A stretch of 64,000 bases of DNA from contig JADJOU010000020.1 of assembly GCA_016713645.1 (NCBI GenBank), positions 1-64,000 of the forward strand. Reading direction: 5' to 3'. Both the position numbers and the translations under genes were made by a program. Each line of letters starts with the position of its first letter. The first letter of the stretch is position 1. The DNA is from Bacteroidota bacterium (GTDB lineage: Bacteria > Bacteroidota > Bacteroidia > Chitinophagales > JADJOU01). The notes beneath the pieces are model-generated. The model searched no databases, was not told the DNA's origin, and saw only the letters and a list, made by a program, of their open reading frames with translations. Below, in pieces: positions 18,730 through 28,451 of the stretch.

Positions 18730-20046
18730 ATGAGTAAAAGGATTGTTATTGGCTTATTGATTTTATTGAATTTCTCTTTCAAGCAATTGCTCGCTTTGTA
18801 TATCTTGATTCCTATGGATGAGAATCAAAGGAATCACTTAAAGGCATATGGAATTACTTACTGGGTAATCGATAAAGGAGGACAAGCAGATTGGTTGCTC
18901 AATTATCGAGGGGGCAGTTTTGCGATGAAATACCTCAAAGATATCGAAAGTGAATGCGCAATACGAGGTGTTACCATTGAGGTTTTGGCAGATGGACAAT
19001 ATTCGCATATCCTCAGCGAAATAGCCGATGCTGAGGTAAATATGGACTTGGTTAAATTGGAAAAAGCACCAAAAATTGCAGTCTATTCTCCGAAGACAAA
19101 ACAGCCTTGGGATGATGCAGTGACGATGGTTTTAACCCATGCTGAGATTCCCTATGATGTTATCTATGACCAAGAAATTTTAACAGAAAAACTACCTAAA
19201 TACAATTGGCTCCATTTGCATCATGAAGATTTTTCTGGTCAATACGGCAAATTCTATGCAAATTATAATGGCGCCGATTGGTATATGAAAGAGCAAGAAG
19301 AAGCAGAGCGCATTGCCAAAGAATTTGGCTATTCAAAAGTTTCGCAACTAAAATTGGCTGTTACGAAGAAAATCAAAGATTTTGTAACAGGAGGTGGCTT
19401 TTTATTTGCGATGTGCAGCGCCACAGATAGCTATGATATTGCCTTAGCAGCAGAGGGCACTGATATTTGTGACTACATGTTTGATGGAGATCCCCCAGAA
19501 CATAACTGCCAATCAAAATTAGATTTCTCTAAGACTTTTGCCTTCAAAGACTTTACACTAGAAATGAATCCTTATATTTATGAGTATTCAAATATCGATG
19601 CGACCACCTATCGGCAAGTCCCCATGAATATTGATTATTTCACCTTATTTGATTTTAGCGCAAAATGGGATATGGTTCCTGCAATGCTCACGCAAAATCA
19701 CACGAAGACAAGCAAAGGCTTTAAGGGTCAAACCACCGCTTTCCGCAAACAAGTAATCAAGTCGAATATTCTCGTGATGGGTGAAAATAAACAAGCTAAT
19801 GAAGCGCGATACATTCATGGAAATATGGGATTGGGTATGTGGACATTTTATGCGGGACATGATCCTGAAGATTATCAGCATTTAGTGGGAGATCCCAAAA
19901 CTGATTTAAACTTACATCCCAATTCACCGGGATACAGATTGATTTTGAACAATGTACTTTTTCCAGCAGCGAAGAAGAAAAACAAAAGACTTGAATATCG
20001 ACTAATAGAATTTTGCTTTGAAAGAATTGATTATCCAAAATATTGA
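18730..20046 (+). CDS. Exported conserved Bacteroidota protein usually labelled asparagine synthetase B
   Basis: About 438 residues, with an N-terminal signal sequence (to about residue 22), then YILIPMDENQ, LKAYGITYWV and WLLNYRGGSF. Database copies of this family are commonly named asparagine synthetase B. I see neither the N-terminal catalytic Cys of a glutamine amidotransferase nor an ATP-pyrophosphatase SGGxDS motif, so that name looks wrong. The middle part (IAVYSPKTKQPWDDAV, LHLHHEDFSGQYG, VTGGGFLFAMCSA) resembles a class I amidotransferase-like flavodoxin fold, with Cys near residue 233. The last 17 residues are suspect: adding one A near 19985 would end the protein as AAKKKKQKT at 19994 and remove the 29-base overlap with relA. 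Confidence 0.7.
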   Translation: MSKRIVIGLLILLNFSFKQLLALYILIPMDENQRNHLKAYGITYWVIDKGGQADWLLNYRGGSFAMKYLKDIESECAIRGVTIEVLADGQYSHILSEIADAEVNMDLVKLEKAPKIAVYSPKTKQPWDDAVTMVLTHAEIPYDVIYDQEILTEKLPKYNWLHLHHEDFSGQYGKFYANYNGADWYMKEQEEAERIAKEFGYSKVSQLKLAVTKKIKDFVTGGGFLFAMCSATDSYDIALAAEGTDICDYMFDGDPPEHNCQSKLDFSKTFAFKDFTLEMNPYIYEYSNIDATTYRQVPMNIDYFTLFDFSAKWDMVPAMLTQNHTKTSKGFKGQTTAFRKQVIKSNILVMGENKQANEARYIHGNMGLGMWTFYAGHDPEDYQHLVGDPKTDLNLHPNSPGYRLILNNVLFPAAKKKNKRLEYRLIEFCFERIDYPKY

Positions 20047-22264
20047 TGAAGTTGCTGAGAATAAAGCAATCGCCAAAGAATATCGCTCTCTTCTTAAAGG
20101 GCTCAAAGAGCGCTTAAAAAAAGGGGACAAGGAAAACCTTCGTTTGGGTTTTGAAATGGCCTTGGATGCGCATAAAGACATGCGCAGGAAGTCTGGAGAA
20201 CCCTATATTTTTCACCCTATTGCCGTAGCTAGAATTGTAAGTGAAGAGATGGGACTTGATGCTGAATCAGTCATCTGCGCCCTCTTGCATGATACTGTAG
20301 AAGATTCTGAATTGACCATCGAAGATATCGCCATTGCATTTGGTAAAGACACCAGCAGAATTGTAGATGGCTTGACCAAAATCTCTGGCGTGTTTGATAT
20401 GCACAGCAGTTTGCAAGCGGAGAATTTTCGAAAACTCATCCTCACCTTAGCAGAAGATTTGAGGGTCATCTTGATAAAAATTGCAGATCGATTACATAAT
20501 ATGCGCACCTTGGATTTTATGTCTCCCGATAAGCAAATGAAAATTGCATCAGAGATATTATTCCTTTATGCCCCGCTGGCTAATAGGATTGGATTGCACA
20601 ATATTAAATCCGAATTGGAAGATTTATCCCTAAAATATACGGACCATAAATCCTACCGCGAAATCGCATTAAAACTCAAGGAGACAAAAAAACAGCGCAC
20701 CAAATTTATCAACGAGTTTATACGTCCAATCAAAGAGAATTTAGAAAAGAAAGGATTCGATTTTGAAATTTTTGGTCGACCAAAATCCATTTATTCTATT
20801 TGGAGTAAGATTAAAAACAAAGGGGTCCCTTTTGAAGAGGTGTTTGATTTGTTTGCGATCAGAATCGTTTTAAATAGTCCAATAGAGAGTGAAAAAGCTG
20901 ATTGTTGGTCAGTATATTCAATTATCACTGACTCTTATAATCCCAGTATAGATCGACTGAGAGATTGGATTTCTAATCCAAAATCCAATGGATATGAAGC
21001 CCTTCATACCACTGTGATGGGGCCTCAAGGTAAGTTTGTTGAAGTGCAAATCAGAAGCAGAAGAATGCATGAAATTGCAGAGAAGGGAGTTGCTGCCCAC
21101 TACATATATAAAGATGGCAAAGGAAGTTCTGAAATGAATTCTGTTGATGAATGGTTAAAAAGAATCTCAACCATTCTGAGTAATCCTGAAACGAATGCAT
21201 TGGACTTTGTCAATGATTTCAAAATGGATTTGGTCTCTGAAGAGATTTATGTTTTTACGCCGAAAGGGGATTTAAAAACACTTCAAAAAGGCTCGACTGC
21301 ATTGGATTTTGCCTTTGAAATACATACAGGTATAGGTAAAAAATGCTTGGGCGCCAAAGTAAATCACAAATTGGTCCCACTTTCCTATCAATTAAAAAAT
21401 GGGGATCAAATTGAAATACTCACATCTGCAAAACAAAAACCCTCCGAAGATTGGTTGAACTTCGTCTATACGACTAAGGCAAAGGCCCATATAAAACAAG
21501 CACTCAAGGATGATAAGCGAGTAATTGCCGACAATGGAAAAGAAATTTTAAAGCGCAAACTTCATGCAATTAAGGCTGATTACAATGACAATAATATCAA
21601 TGTGCTTCTCGCTCATTTCAAACAGCAGTCTAAATTAGACCTCTGTTATGAAATCGCACAGAATCATATCAAATTAGAAGATTTCAAATCCTTTGATGTC
21701 GTGGGTGGAAGCATAAAAATTAAGCGAATCCCTCAAATTAAAAAAGAGGAAAGCCCTTCCATTACTGACTCAGATGTAGTTAAATCAATCAAGGAGACCC
21801 TAAAGAAAAATGCGGACTTATTGATCATGGGTGATAAAGGCAATAAAATTTTGTTCAGCTATGCACAATGCTGCAATCCTATCCCAGGCGATGATGTATT
21901 TGGCTTTATCACGGTAGATGAAGGGATTAAAATCCACCGAACTACTTGTTCGAATGCCATCAATTTGATGAGCAAATACGCCTATCGAATTGTCAAGACA
22001 AAGTGGACAAAGGAAAAAGATATTGCCTTTTTAACTGGCGTTAAAATCAATGGAATTGATGATGTGGGTGTCATCAATAAAGTGACTAATATCATTTCAG
22101 GCGAACTCAAAATAAATATCCGCGCTTTCTCCATTGAAAGTGAAGATGGCATATTCGAGGGTTTAGTCAAAGTCTATGTAGAAGACATGGAACAATTAGA
22201 TTTACTGATTGAAAAGCTGAAATCTCTTGACGGCTTGCTCAGTGTTCAGCGATATGAAGAGTAG
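20018..22264 (+). CDS. relA: Bifunctional (p)ppGpp synthetase/hydrolase (RelA/SpoT)
   Basis: 748 residues. The order is: N-terminal HD hydrolase (FHPIAVARIV, ALLHDTVEDSELT near residues 65-105), synthetase domain (GRPKSIYSIWSK and DLFAIRIV, then GYEALHTTV and EVQIRSRRMHEIAE), TGS domain (EEIYVFTPKGD, near residue 408), zinc/CC region (YAQCCNPIPGDDVFGF) and a C-terminal ACT domain. The intact HD motif means it can both make and degrade the stringent-response alarmone. The start is a TTG at 20018; there is an in-frame stop at 20006 and no in-frame ATG nearby. The gene is otherwise intact. The apparent overlap with the upstream gene is probably artificial. Confidence 0.93.
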   Translation: MKELIIQNIDEVAENKAIAKEYRSLLKGLKERLKKGDKENLRLGFEMALDAHKDMRRKSGEPYIFHPIAVARIVSEEMGLDAESVICALLHDTVEDSELTIEDIAIAFGKDTSRIVDGLTKISGVFDMHSSLQAENFRKLILTLAEDLRVILIKIADRLHNMRTLDFMSPDKQMKIASEILFLYAPLANRIGLHNIKSELEDLSLKYTDHKSYREIALKLKETKKQRTKFINEFIRPIKENLEKKGFDFEIFGRPKSIYSIWSKIKNKGVPFEEVFDLFAIRIVLNSPIESEKADCWSVYSIITDSYNPSIDRLRDWISNPKSNGYEALHTTVMGPQGKFVEVQIRSRRMHEIAEKGVAAHYIYKDGKGSSEMNSVDEWLKRISTILSNPETNALDFVNDFKMDLVSEEIYVFTPKGDLKTLQKGSTALDFAFEIHTGIGKKCLGAKVNHKLVPLSYQLKNGDQIEILTSAKQKPSEDWLNFVYTTKAKAHIKQALKDDKRVIADNGKEILKRKLHAIKADYNDNNINVLLAHFKQQSKLDLCYEIAQNHIKLEDFKSFDVVGGSIKIKRIPQIKKEESPSITDSDVVKSIKETLKKNADLLIMGDKGNKILFSYAQCCNPIPGDDVFGFITVDEGIKIHRTTCSNAINLMSKYAYRIVKTKWTKEKDIAFLTGVKINGIDDVGVINKVTNIISGELKINIRAFSIESEDGIFEGLVKVYVEDMEQLDLLIEKLKSLDGLLSVQRYEE

Positions 22265-22400
22265 ATGGAATCCTATTTTTTTTCTTTGCCATCTCAATGG
22301 CGACAAGGGTATCAGCTTTTTTTTCGCAACTTGTATTCTAGAAGTAAAATCTTTATTTTGAGGCTTATTGGATATAATATCAAGGTTTTATAAAAAAAAG

Positions 22401-22433
22401 TTGAACCATATTCCCGTTTTTTCTTTACCTTTA
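22401..22433 (+). promoter_or_regulatory. Possible promoter (TTG-N22-TACCTTTA)
   Basis: TTG at 22401-22403 and TACCTTTA at 22426-22433 (seven of eight -7 positions) have a 22-base spacer, about 20 bases before the ATG at 22455. It marks the start of the giant T9SS gene as its own transcription unit. No other feature is evident in 22265-22400. Confidence 0.4.
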
Positions 22434-22454
22434 TTTGGTTTTCTTAAAGAAAGA

Positions 22455-25400
22455 ATGAAGCAAATCTACGCCCTTATTTTTTGTCCATTATTGCTGCTAG
22501 CCTCGCAAAGAGATTTAGACAATTCACAGCGATTGAATTTGAATAAGCATGCCCAAACCATCCGCTTTATTCAAAATAAAAAGCAATGGAGTCCTGAAGT
22601 TAAATTCCTTTCTCAAATCAATGGCCAGCAAATCTGGTTTACCGATAAGGGAATTCGAACCAGTGCCTATAAAATAATAGATAAAAGCCCAGCAAACACT
22701 GATTTTAATGAGTCCAATCCATCATTGGAAATGATTGATTCTTCTTTTGCTATTGGGCATGTTTGGGATATGATTTTTGTCAATCAAGAACCAAAAGCTA
22801 GATTCGAAGGCGCAAGCAAACTCAAAGAATACCACAATTATTTTCTCAGCAATGATTCAAGTAAATGGTCATCAAATGTCTCCTTGTACAACCAACTTTG
22901 GTATCGAAATGTATACAAGGGAATTGATGTCAAGTACTACGCCAACGAGCAAGGGGAGATGGAATACGATTTTGTTATAGCGCCAAATTCCGATTATAAG
23001 AGAATTAAATTGAATTACCGAGGTTTAGATGGTTTGAGAATCAGCTCTAGTGGAGACTTGTTTTTGAAAACACAGTATATCGGTGAATTACCTGTTTCCA
23101 AACCTGTTGCATATCAAATTGTCAATAATCAAAGAGTGAATGTTCCTGTAAGATATGTTTTGGAAGGGAATGATTTGAGCTTTAAAGTCATAGGCCGTTA
23201 CAATCCAAATCCAACCCCCATTACCGACCCTACCCTGAGGTATTGGACATCCTTGTGTCCTGCATTTTCTAATCATTGGAATTACACTTCAGGCATTGAT
23301 GTGAATGCAGTAGGAGAGGCCGTTGTAACAGGCACCACCTTTAATCCCAATTTCCTGTAACAATTGGAGCTTTTCAAACGACTTTATCTGGAAATTATGA
23401 CGCCTTTGTTCTACAGCTCAATGCGCTTGGTACCAACGTGAATTTTTCTACTTTTCTAGGAGGCACGCTCCAAGATTATTCTCGCGGGGCCTTGTATGAC
23501 AATGCTTACAATATCGTTTTAACAGGCCAAACGTATTCAACAAATTTTCCCATATTAGGCGGATTGTCTAGCACATTGGCCGGCAATTACGATGTATACA
23601 TTTCAAAATTAAATTCAACAGGAACAGCCCTCATCTTTTCATCTTATTTTGGCGGGGCGAATCAAGACTTTCCATCTGGTCTTGCCTTGGATAATTTGAA
23701 TGATATTTATATATGTGGATCCACTTACTCAACAAATTTTCCACTCACTGGAGGCGTTATTAAATCTACAATTTCTGGGGTAAATACTTTCGATTGCTTT
23801 GTATCCAAGATTAATAGTACTTGCACCAGCCTTTTATACTCTACTTATTTGGGAGGTTCTAATTGGGATTATGCAGCATGCCTTCGTATAGATAAAAACA
23901 AAAATGCTATAATATGTGGGTATACATTTTCTAGCGATTATCACACGACTATTGGAGCTTATGATATCAGTCAAAATGGCAGTTATGATGGATTTGTGAC
24001 AAAGATAAATCCAACAGCAACTAGCATAATTTTCTCTACTTTCTTAGGCGGTATATCTCATGACTTTGCTAATTCATTGGCATTGGACGATAAGAACAAT
24101 ATTTATTTGCAGTTATCGACATTATCTACAAATTATCCTTTTACGCCCGGGGCTTTTAAAACATCTTTCTCCAATACAGGAGGCTATGAAATGGTCGTTT
24201 CTTCATTGGATTCTAATGGAAGTAAACTCCGATATTCTACTGCTATTGGTAAATCCAATAACTGGGGCGGCGGCTGGGGCTGGGGTGGTGGTAATTCAAA
24301 TAATTTGATTATTACGCCTTGTGGAAATAATGTGATTATGTCGGGAAGCACTTATAGCAATACTTTCCCAACGACTAATGACGCTTTTAAAAAGACCAAT
24401 AATCCAAATTTCTGGGATCAATACATCACCGTGATAGATTCCTCACTCTCTACACTCAAATATTCCACTTTCTATGGCGGTCAATTGCATGAATATTGGG
24501 GAAATAATATCGCTTTTAAAAATAATATTCTCTATTCCACTGGAAATACACAAAGTCTCGATTATCCGATTACACCGAATGCCTATATCAATATCAATTC
24601 CCTCAATGCCCAAACACCTACTGCATTCTCATTTGAGAATTTTTGTTTTTTGCCTGACCCAAGTGGCGTGAGTATTAATCCATCCAATTTTTGCAATTCC
24701 ACCATTCAATTGGCCACTTTTAAAGCAAAGCCAGTGAGAAATGAATGCACTGCAAATCTTAATAACCTGGTGAATTATTGGTATCGAAATAATGATCGAG
24801 ACTCTGTTATCGCAAAAGGAGATAGTGTCAGCCTCATGATCAATCCGCAAGATTCTTTTTATCTCGTTACAGTGGATACTTTTTTGAAGTGCAGAAGTCG
24901 TGAATTGAAATTGGATTTTAGTTTTGGCATTTTCAAATGGGTGGTGAATAAAACAATCTGTGCCAATGATAGTTTTAAAGTAGATGGCATCTGGCGTAAG
25001 AAAGGTGGGATATATTATGAGACCATTAAAGGAAATCCTTGTGATACAGCTAAAACGGTTTTCTTAACCGTATTCCCCATGATTCCGGCTTTCATAGATA
25101 CGACAATTTGTTTTCATGAAGTATTTACGTTCAACAATAAAACATACGATACCACCAATATATACTATGATACTTTAAGTTCTAGTGGAGGTTGTGATAC
25201 CTTATTGCAAATCAACCTCACTAAAATTCCTAAATTCACCAATCTTAAATATTCAATTTGCAATGGACAATTTGTAGTAATCAATGGCAATGCCTATAGC
25301 ACTTCGGGTATTTATGTCAATAATTTAGTCAATCGCAAAGGCTGCGATAGCATTGTAACACTTGACTTGCGTGTCTCAGGCGCTAAAAGAGATTCAGTTT

Positions 25401-28011
25401 ATAAGGTGATGTGCTTTGGAGAAACTTTTAAAGTGTTGAATAAGAATTATACCACTTCAGGGATTCGACTAGATACACTCAAAAGTACCTTGACTTGCGA
25501 TAGTATTATATATTCAGATCTCACATTTAAGCCTAGCACCATCTCTTATGATACCGTAATAAGATGCGAGACCGATACATTTACTTTTAAAGGCAAAATT
25601 TTTGAGAGCAGTGTATTTGATAATGGTAAAACATGGATAGATACGGTGATTACACCTACTGGTTGTAGTTTTAAAAATGTGTTTCTCAAAATTAGTCCAA
25701 TTAAATATCGCGTGAGTTCAAACTTAACCTTTACTGCTTGTTATCCAGGTCAGGGATATGTCGTTGGATCAAAAGTGTATAAAGCTAGTGGACATTACTT
25801 TGATACCTTGCCACAAGTGAATGGCTGCGACAGTGTCATTGAAACCTATTTAGATTATATTCCTTATACTCCGGCGCCTAAAGCGAATTTCTATACCTCT
25901 ATTTGCGAAGGAAAGTCCATTACGCTAGGCAATCAAACCCACAGCACTGCCGGTGTCTTCAGCGATACTTTATTCTCTGCTGCTGGATGTGATAGTATTC
26001 TCGTATTTACATACTTAACTGTACTTCCTCGTGTGCATACTTACCTTAAAGACACGCTCTGTTGGGGGAAATTTATGTATGTCGGCAATAAAATACGCAA
26101 TGCAACTGGCTCCTATGTTGATACGATCCCAGCTTTAAATACTTGCGATAGCATCATTCATTTGGATTTATTGGTCTATCCAAAAGTAACTTATAGTTAT
26201 ACTGTAGATATATGCAATGGTCAAACCTACTTTTTTAATAATAAAAACTTGAGTATTGCAGGAATATATCTTGATACCTTGACCAATTACTTAAATTGCG
26301 ATAGCTTTATCACCCTGAATTTAAAAGTCAATCCTACCTATTATAAAGTTAGAACGGTGAATTTGTGCGCAGGCGAGGGGATGACTATTGGAGGAGTTTA
26401 TCGCACTACTGATGGGGCATATCTTGACACACTAAAAACAAGTAAGGGGTGTGACTCAATCACATTGACCAATTTGTTTTTTAAACAGAAGTATTTCAAT
26501 AGCCACAATATCACCCTTTGTTTTGAGGATACTTTTTATTTCAATTCAAAAAAATACACACAGACTGGGATTTATTTAGACACGTTGAAATCAATTTTCG
26601 CTTGTGATAGCATTATTGAATCAATTATTCAAAAGCTTTCGCTCAATAGAAAAGTTGTTAAAGCAGATTTGTGTATAGGAGATAAGTATTTTGCGAGAAA
26701 TGCCTATCAGACAGTGTCTGGAACCTATATAGATACTTTTATCTCCTTCCAAGGTTGTGATAGTATTGTGGAGCACCAGATTCAGTTTTATGCGAATTTT
26801 AATAAAGTGAATATTGCAACGATTTGCCAAGGAGATAGTTTTTTGCGGCAAAACTCTATCGCAAGTCCTCAGGATTATATACTGATAGCCTTAAAACGAG
26901 TTTTGGCTGCGATAGTTTTATTATAACTAAGCTAACGGTCTATCCAACACATAATAGAGTATTCAATATTCAATTATGCCAGGGGGAGCAATATTTTGCA
27001 CAAGGTGCTTGGCAAACAGCAACGGGCACATACTACGATTATTTGAAAAATGTTTTTGGTTGTGATAGTATTATTACCACCAATATCTTTGTTAATCCTG
27101 TCTATTCAATAGCCAAAACGGTAAACCTCTGCGATGGAATGCAATACTTTATCAAAGGGAAATTTCAAACAACGCCAGGCGTATATGTCGATTCACTCAA
27201 GACAAAATTGGGATGTGATAGTGTATTGATAACGACATTGAATTTTTTCCCTTCTTATTCTTATACCATTAAAGAGACGATTTGCGCAGGAAGACCATTC
27301 TCATTCTACGAATATCAACCTAGAGAAACAGGTAATTATGCGAAAGTATTTAAGATAAAGAATTTTTGTGATAGCGTGTATATACTGAATCTGACTGTCC
27401 TTCCTTTCAATACGAAAACCAAATCAATTGAGAAATGCGATGGAGAGCAAGTCTACCTCAGCAATAAATGGCAAACAAAATCGGGATCTTATTTGGATAC
27501 ACTTCGCTCAACAATTGGCTGCGACACAATCTTGACCACGAATTTACAGATGATTCCTTTAAATTCGAAGACTCTTGTGGTGAACTTATGCAATAGCGAT
27601 TCATTTGTTTTGAGAGGCAAGGTGTATTACAATAATCAATATCTCTATGATACTTTGAAAAATGCATCTGGTTGCGATAGTATTTCTTTTATTGTATTGA
27701 AATTTACACCATGTGATTCTTCCGATGACTGCAACAAGGTATATGTTCCAACAGGATTCACGCCCAACGGAGATGGCTCAAACGATGCCTTGAGGCCAAT
27801 TGTCAAAACTTCAAATGTTACTTTAGCGCGATTTTTAGTATACAATCGTTGGGGTAAGCAAGTATTCAATTCTTCAGAAAGCAATAAGTTTTCATGGGAT
27901 GGAACCAATAATGCTGCTACTATGCCTATGGGTGTTTATTCTTGGGTTCTCGAATACATCTGCGGAGGGCAAGCCTTCCAGAGAAGCGGCAATACAACAA
28001 TATTGCGATGA
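22455..28011 (+). CDS. Giant T9SS-exported SBBP-repeat / Cys-repeat protein with type B sorting domain, two frameshifts
   Basis: One gene in three frames (to 23360, about 23350-26926, about 26870-28011), about 1850 residues. The ATG at 22455 starts a signal peptide (MKQIYALIFCPLLLLAS). The order is: an N-terminal DUF7948-like domain (FIQNKKQWSPEVKFLSQ), about six SBBP-type repeats (STFLGG...D with TGQTYSTNFP), about 18 tandem 51-residue repeats with CxG and GCDSI motifs, and a C-terminal gliding-motility/T9SS type B sorting domain (VPTGFTPNGDGSND, YNRWGKQVF, WDGTNN). The first break is a missing T near 23350 (restores FNPNFPVTIGAF). The second is a missing base near 26870 (restores SGLYTDSLKTSFGCDS). 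The likely role is a surface adhesin or matrix protein; no catalytic motif is seen. Confidence 0.85.
23281..24660 (+). repeat. SBBP-type beta-propeller repeats within the giant protein
   Basis: The sequence encodes about six copies of a roughly 50-60 residue unit with STFLGG or SSYFGG, an aromatic/Asp residue, then DNxNxIYICGxTYSTNFP. This is the seven-bladed-propeller (SBBP) pattern. One unit carries an unusual Gly/Trp-rich insertion at about 24262-24295 (GGGWGWGGG). Confidence 0.75.
24946..27714 (+). repeat. About 18 tandem ~51-residue Cys-containing repeats (GCDSI repeats)
   Basis: Each unit reads roughly: x-I/L-C-x-G/D-x-x-F/Y, a short strand, x-x-G-x-Y-x-D-T/S-L, four or five residues, G-C-D-S-I/V, then a strand ending L-x-V/F-x-P. 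I count about 18 units by their second Cys (GCDT, GCDS, TCDS, NCDS, FCDS variants). Two conserved Cys per repeat suggest one disulfide in each exported domain. The DNA copies are diverged, so this is an old expansion and not a recent duplication. Confidence 0.8.
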
Positions 28012-28451
28012 TACATTGGATAAAAAAGTCTTTTGCAGACCTCACAAAAGAGGAATTGTATGATATATTGAGACTTCGTCAAGAAATATTTGTCGTTGAA
28101 CAAAATTGTCCCTACTTAGATAATGATGGATTGGATTTTTCTTGCGAACATCTTTATGGAATGAGTGATGGTATGATCGTGCTTTATGCGCGCATAATTC
28201 CTAAAGGCATTGATTATCCTGATTCTTGGAGTATAGGTCGCGTAGTTACGCGCATGGAATATAGAGGGCGCGGATGGGGTGGCGCACTGATAGAGAAATG
28301 CCTTGAAACAATTGGACAAGATACGGTCACCATTCATGCACAATCCTATTTGGAGAGATTCTACCAAAAATTTGGATTCGAAACGATAGGGGCTGAATAC
28401 GACTTAGATGGAATTCCTCATAAGGAAATGCGCAGACAAGTGAATTCCTAG
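28008..28451 (+). CDS. elaA: GNAT acetyltransferase, ElaA family
   Basis: 147 residues from the ATG at 28008, which overlaps the stop of the upstream gene (ATGA). The ElaA pattern is clear: LYDILRLRQEIFVVEQNCPY near residue 15, an acetyl-CoA pyrophosphate loop in RVVTRMEYRGRGWGGALI, and SYLERFYQKFGFE near the end. It is a predicted cytoplasmic N-acetyltransferase with unknown acceptor. Its coupling to an exported giant protein is probably incidental. It converges on purA with a 4-base overlap of stop regions. Confidence 0.87.
   Translation: MIHWIKKSFADLTKEELYDILRLRQEIFVVEQNCPYLDNDGLDFSCEHLYGMSDGMIVLYARIIPKGIDYPDSWSIGRVVTRMEYRGRGWGGALIEKCLETIGQDTVTIHAQSYLERFYQKFGFETIGAEYDLDGIPHKEMRRQVNS

Noticed and set aside
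22265..22330. GCCAT/ATGGC hairpin followed at a distance by a T-run after relA, possible terminator
   Set aside because: The stem is only 5 bp and the T-run is about 15 bases away, so it is not a convincing intrinsic terminator.
24946..27714. CRISPR-like or recent DNA tandem repeat
   Set aside because: The periodicity is at protein level only; the DNA copies differ widely and there are no constant repeats with unique spacers.
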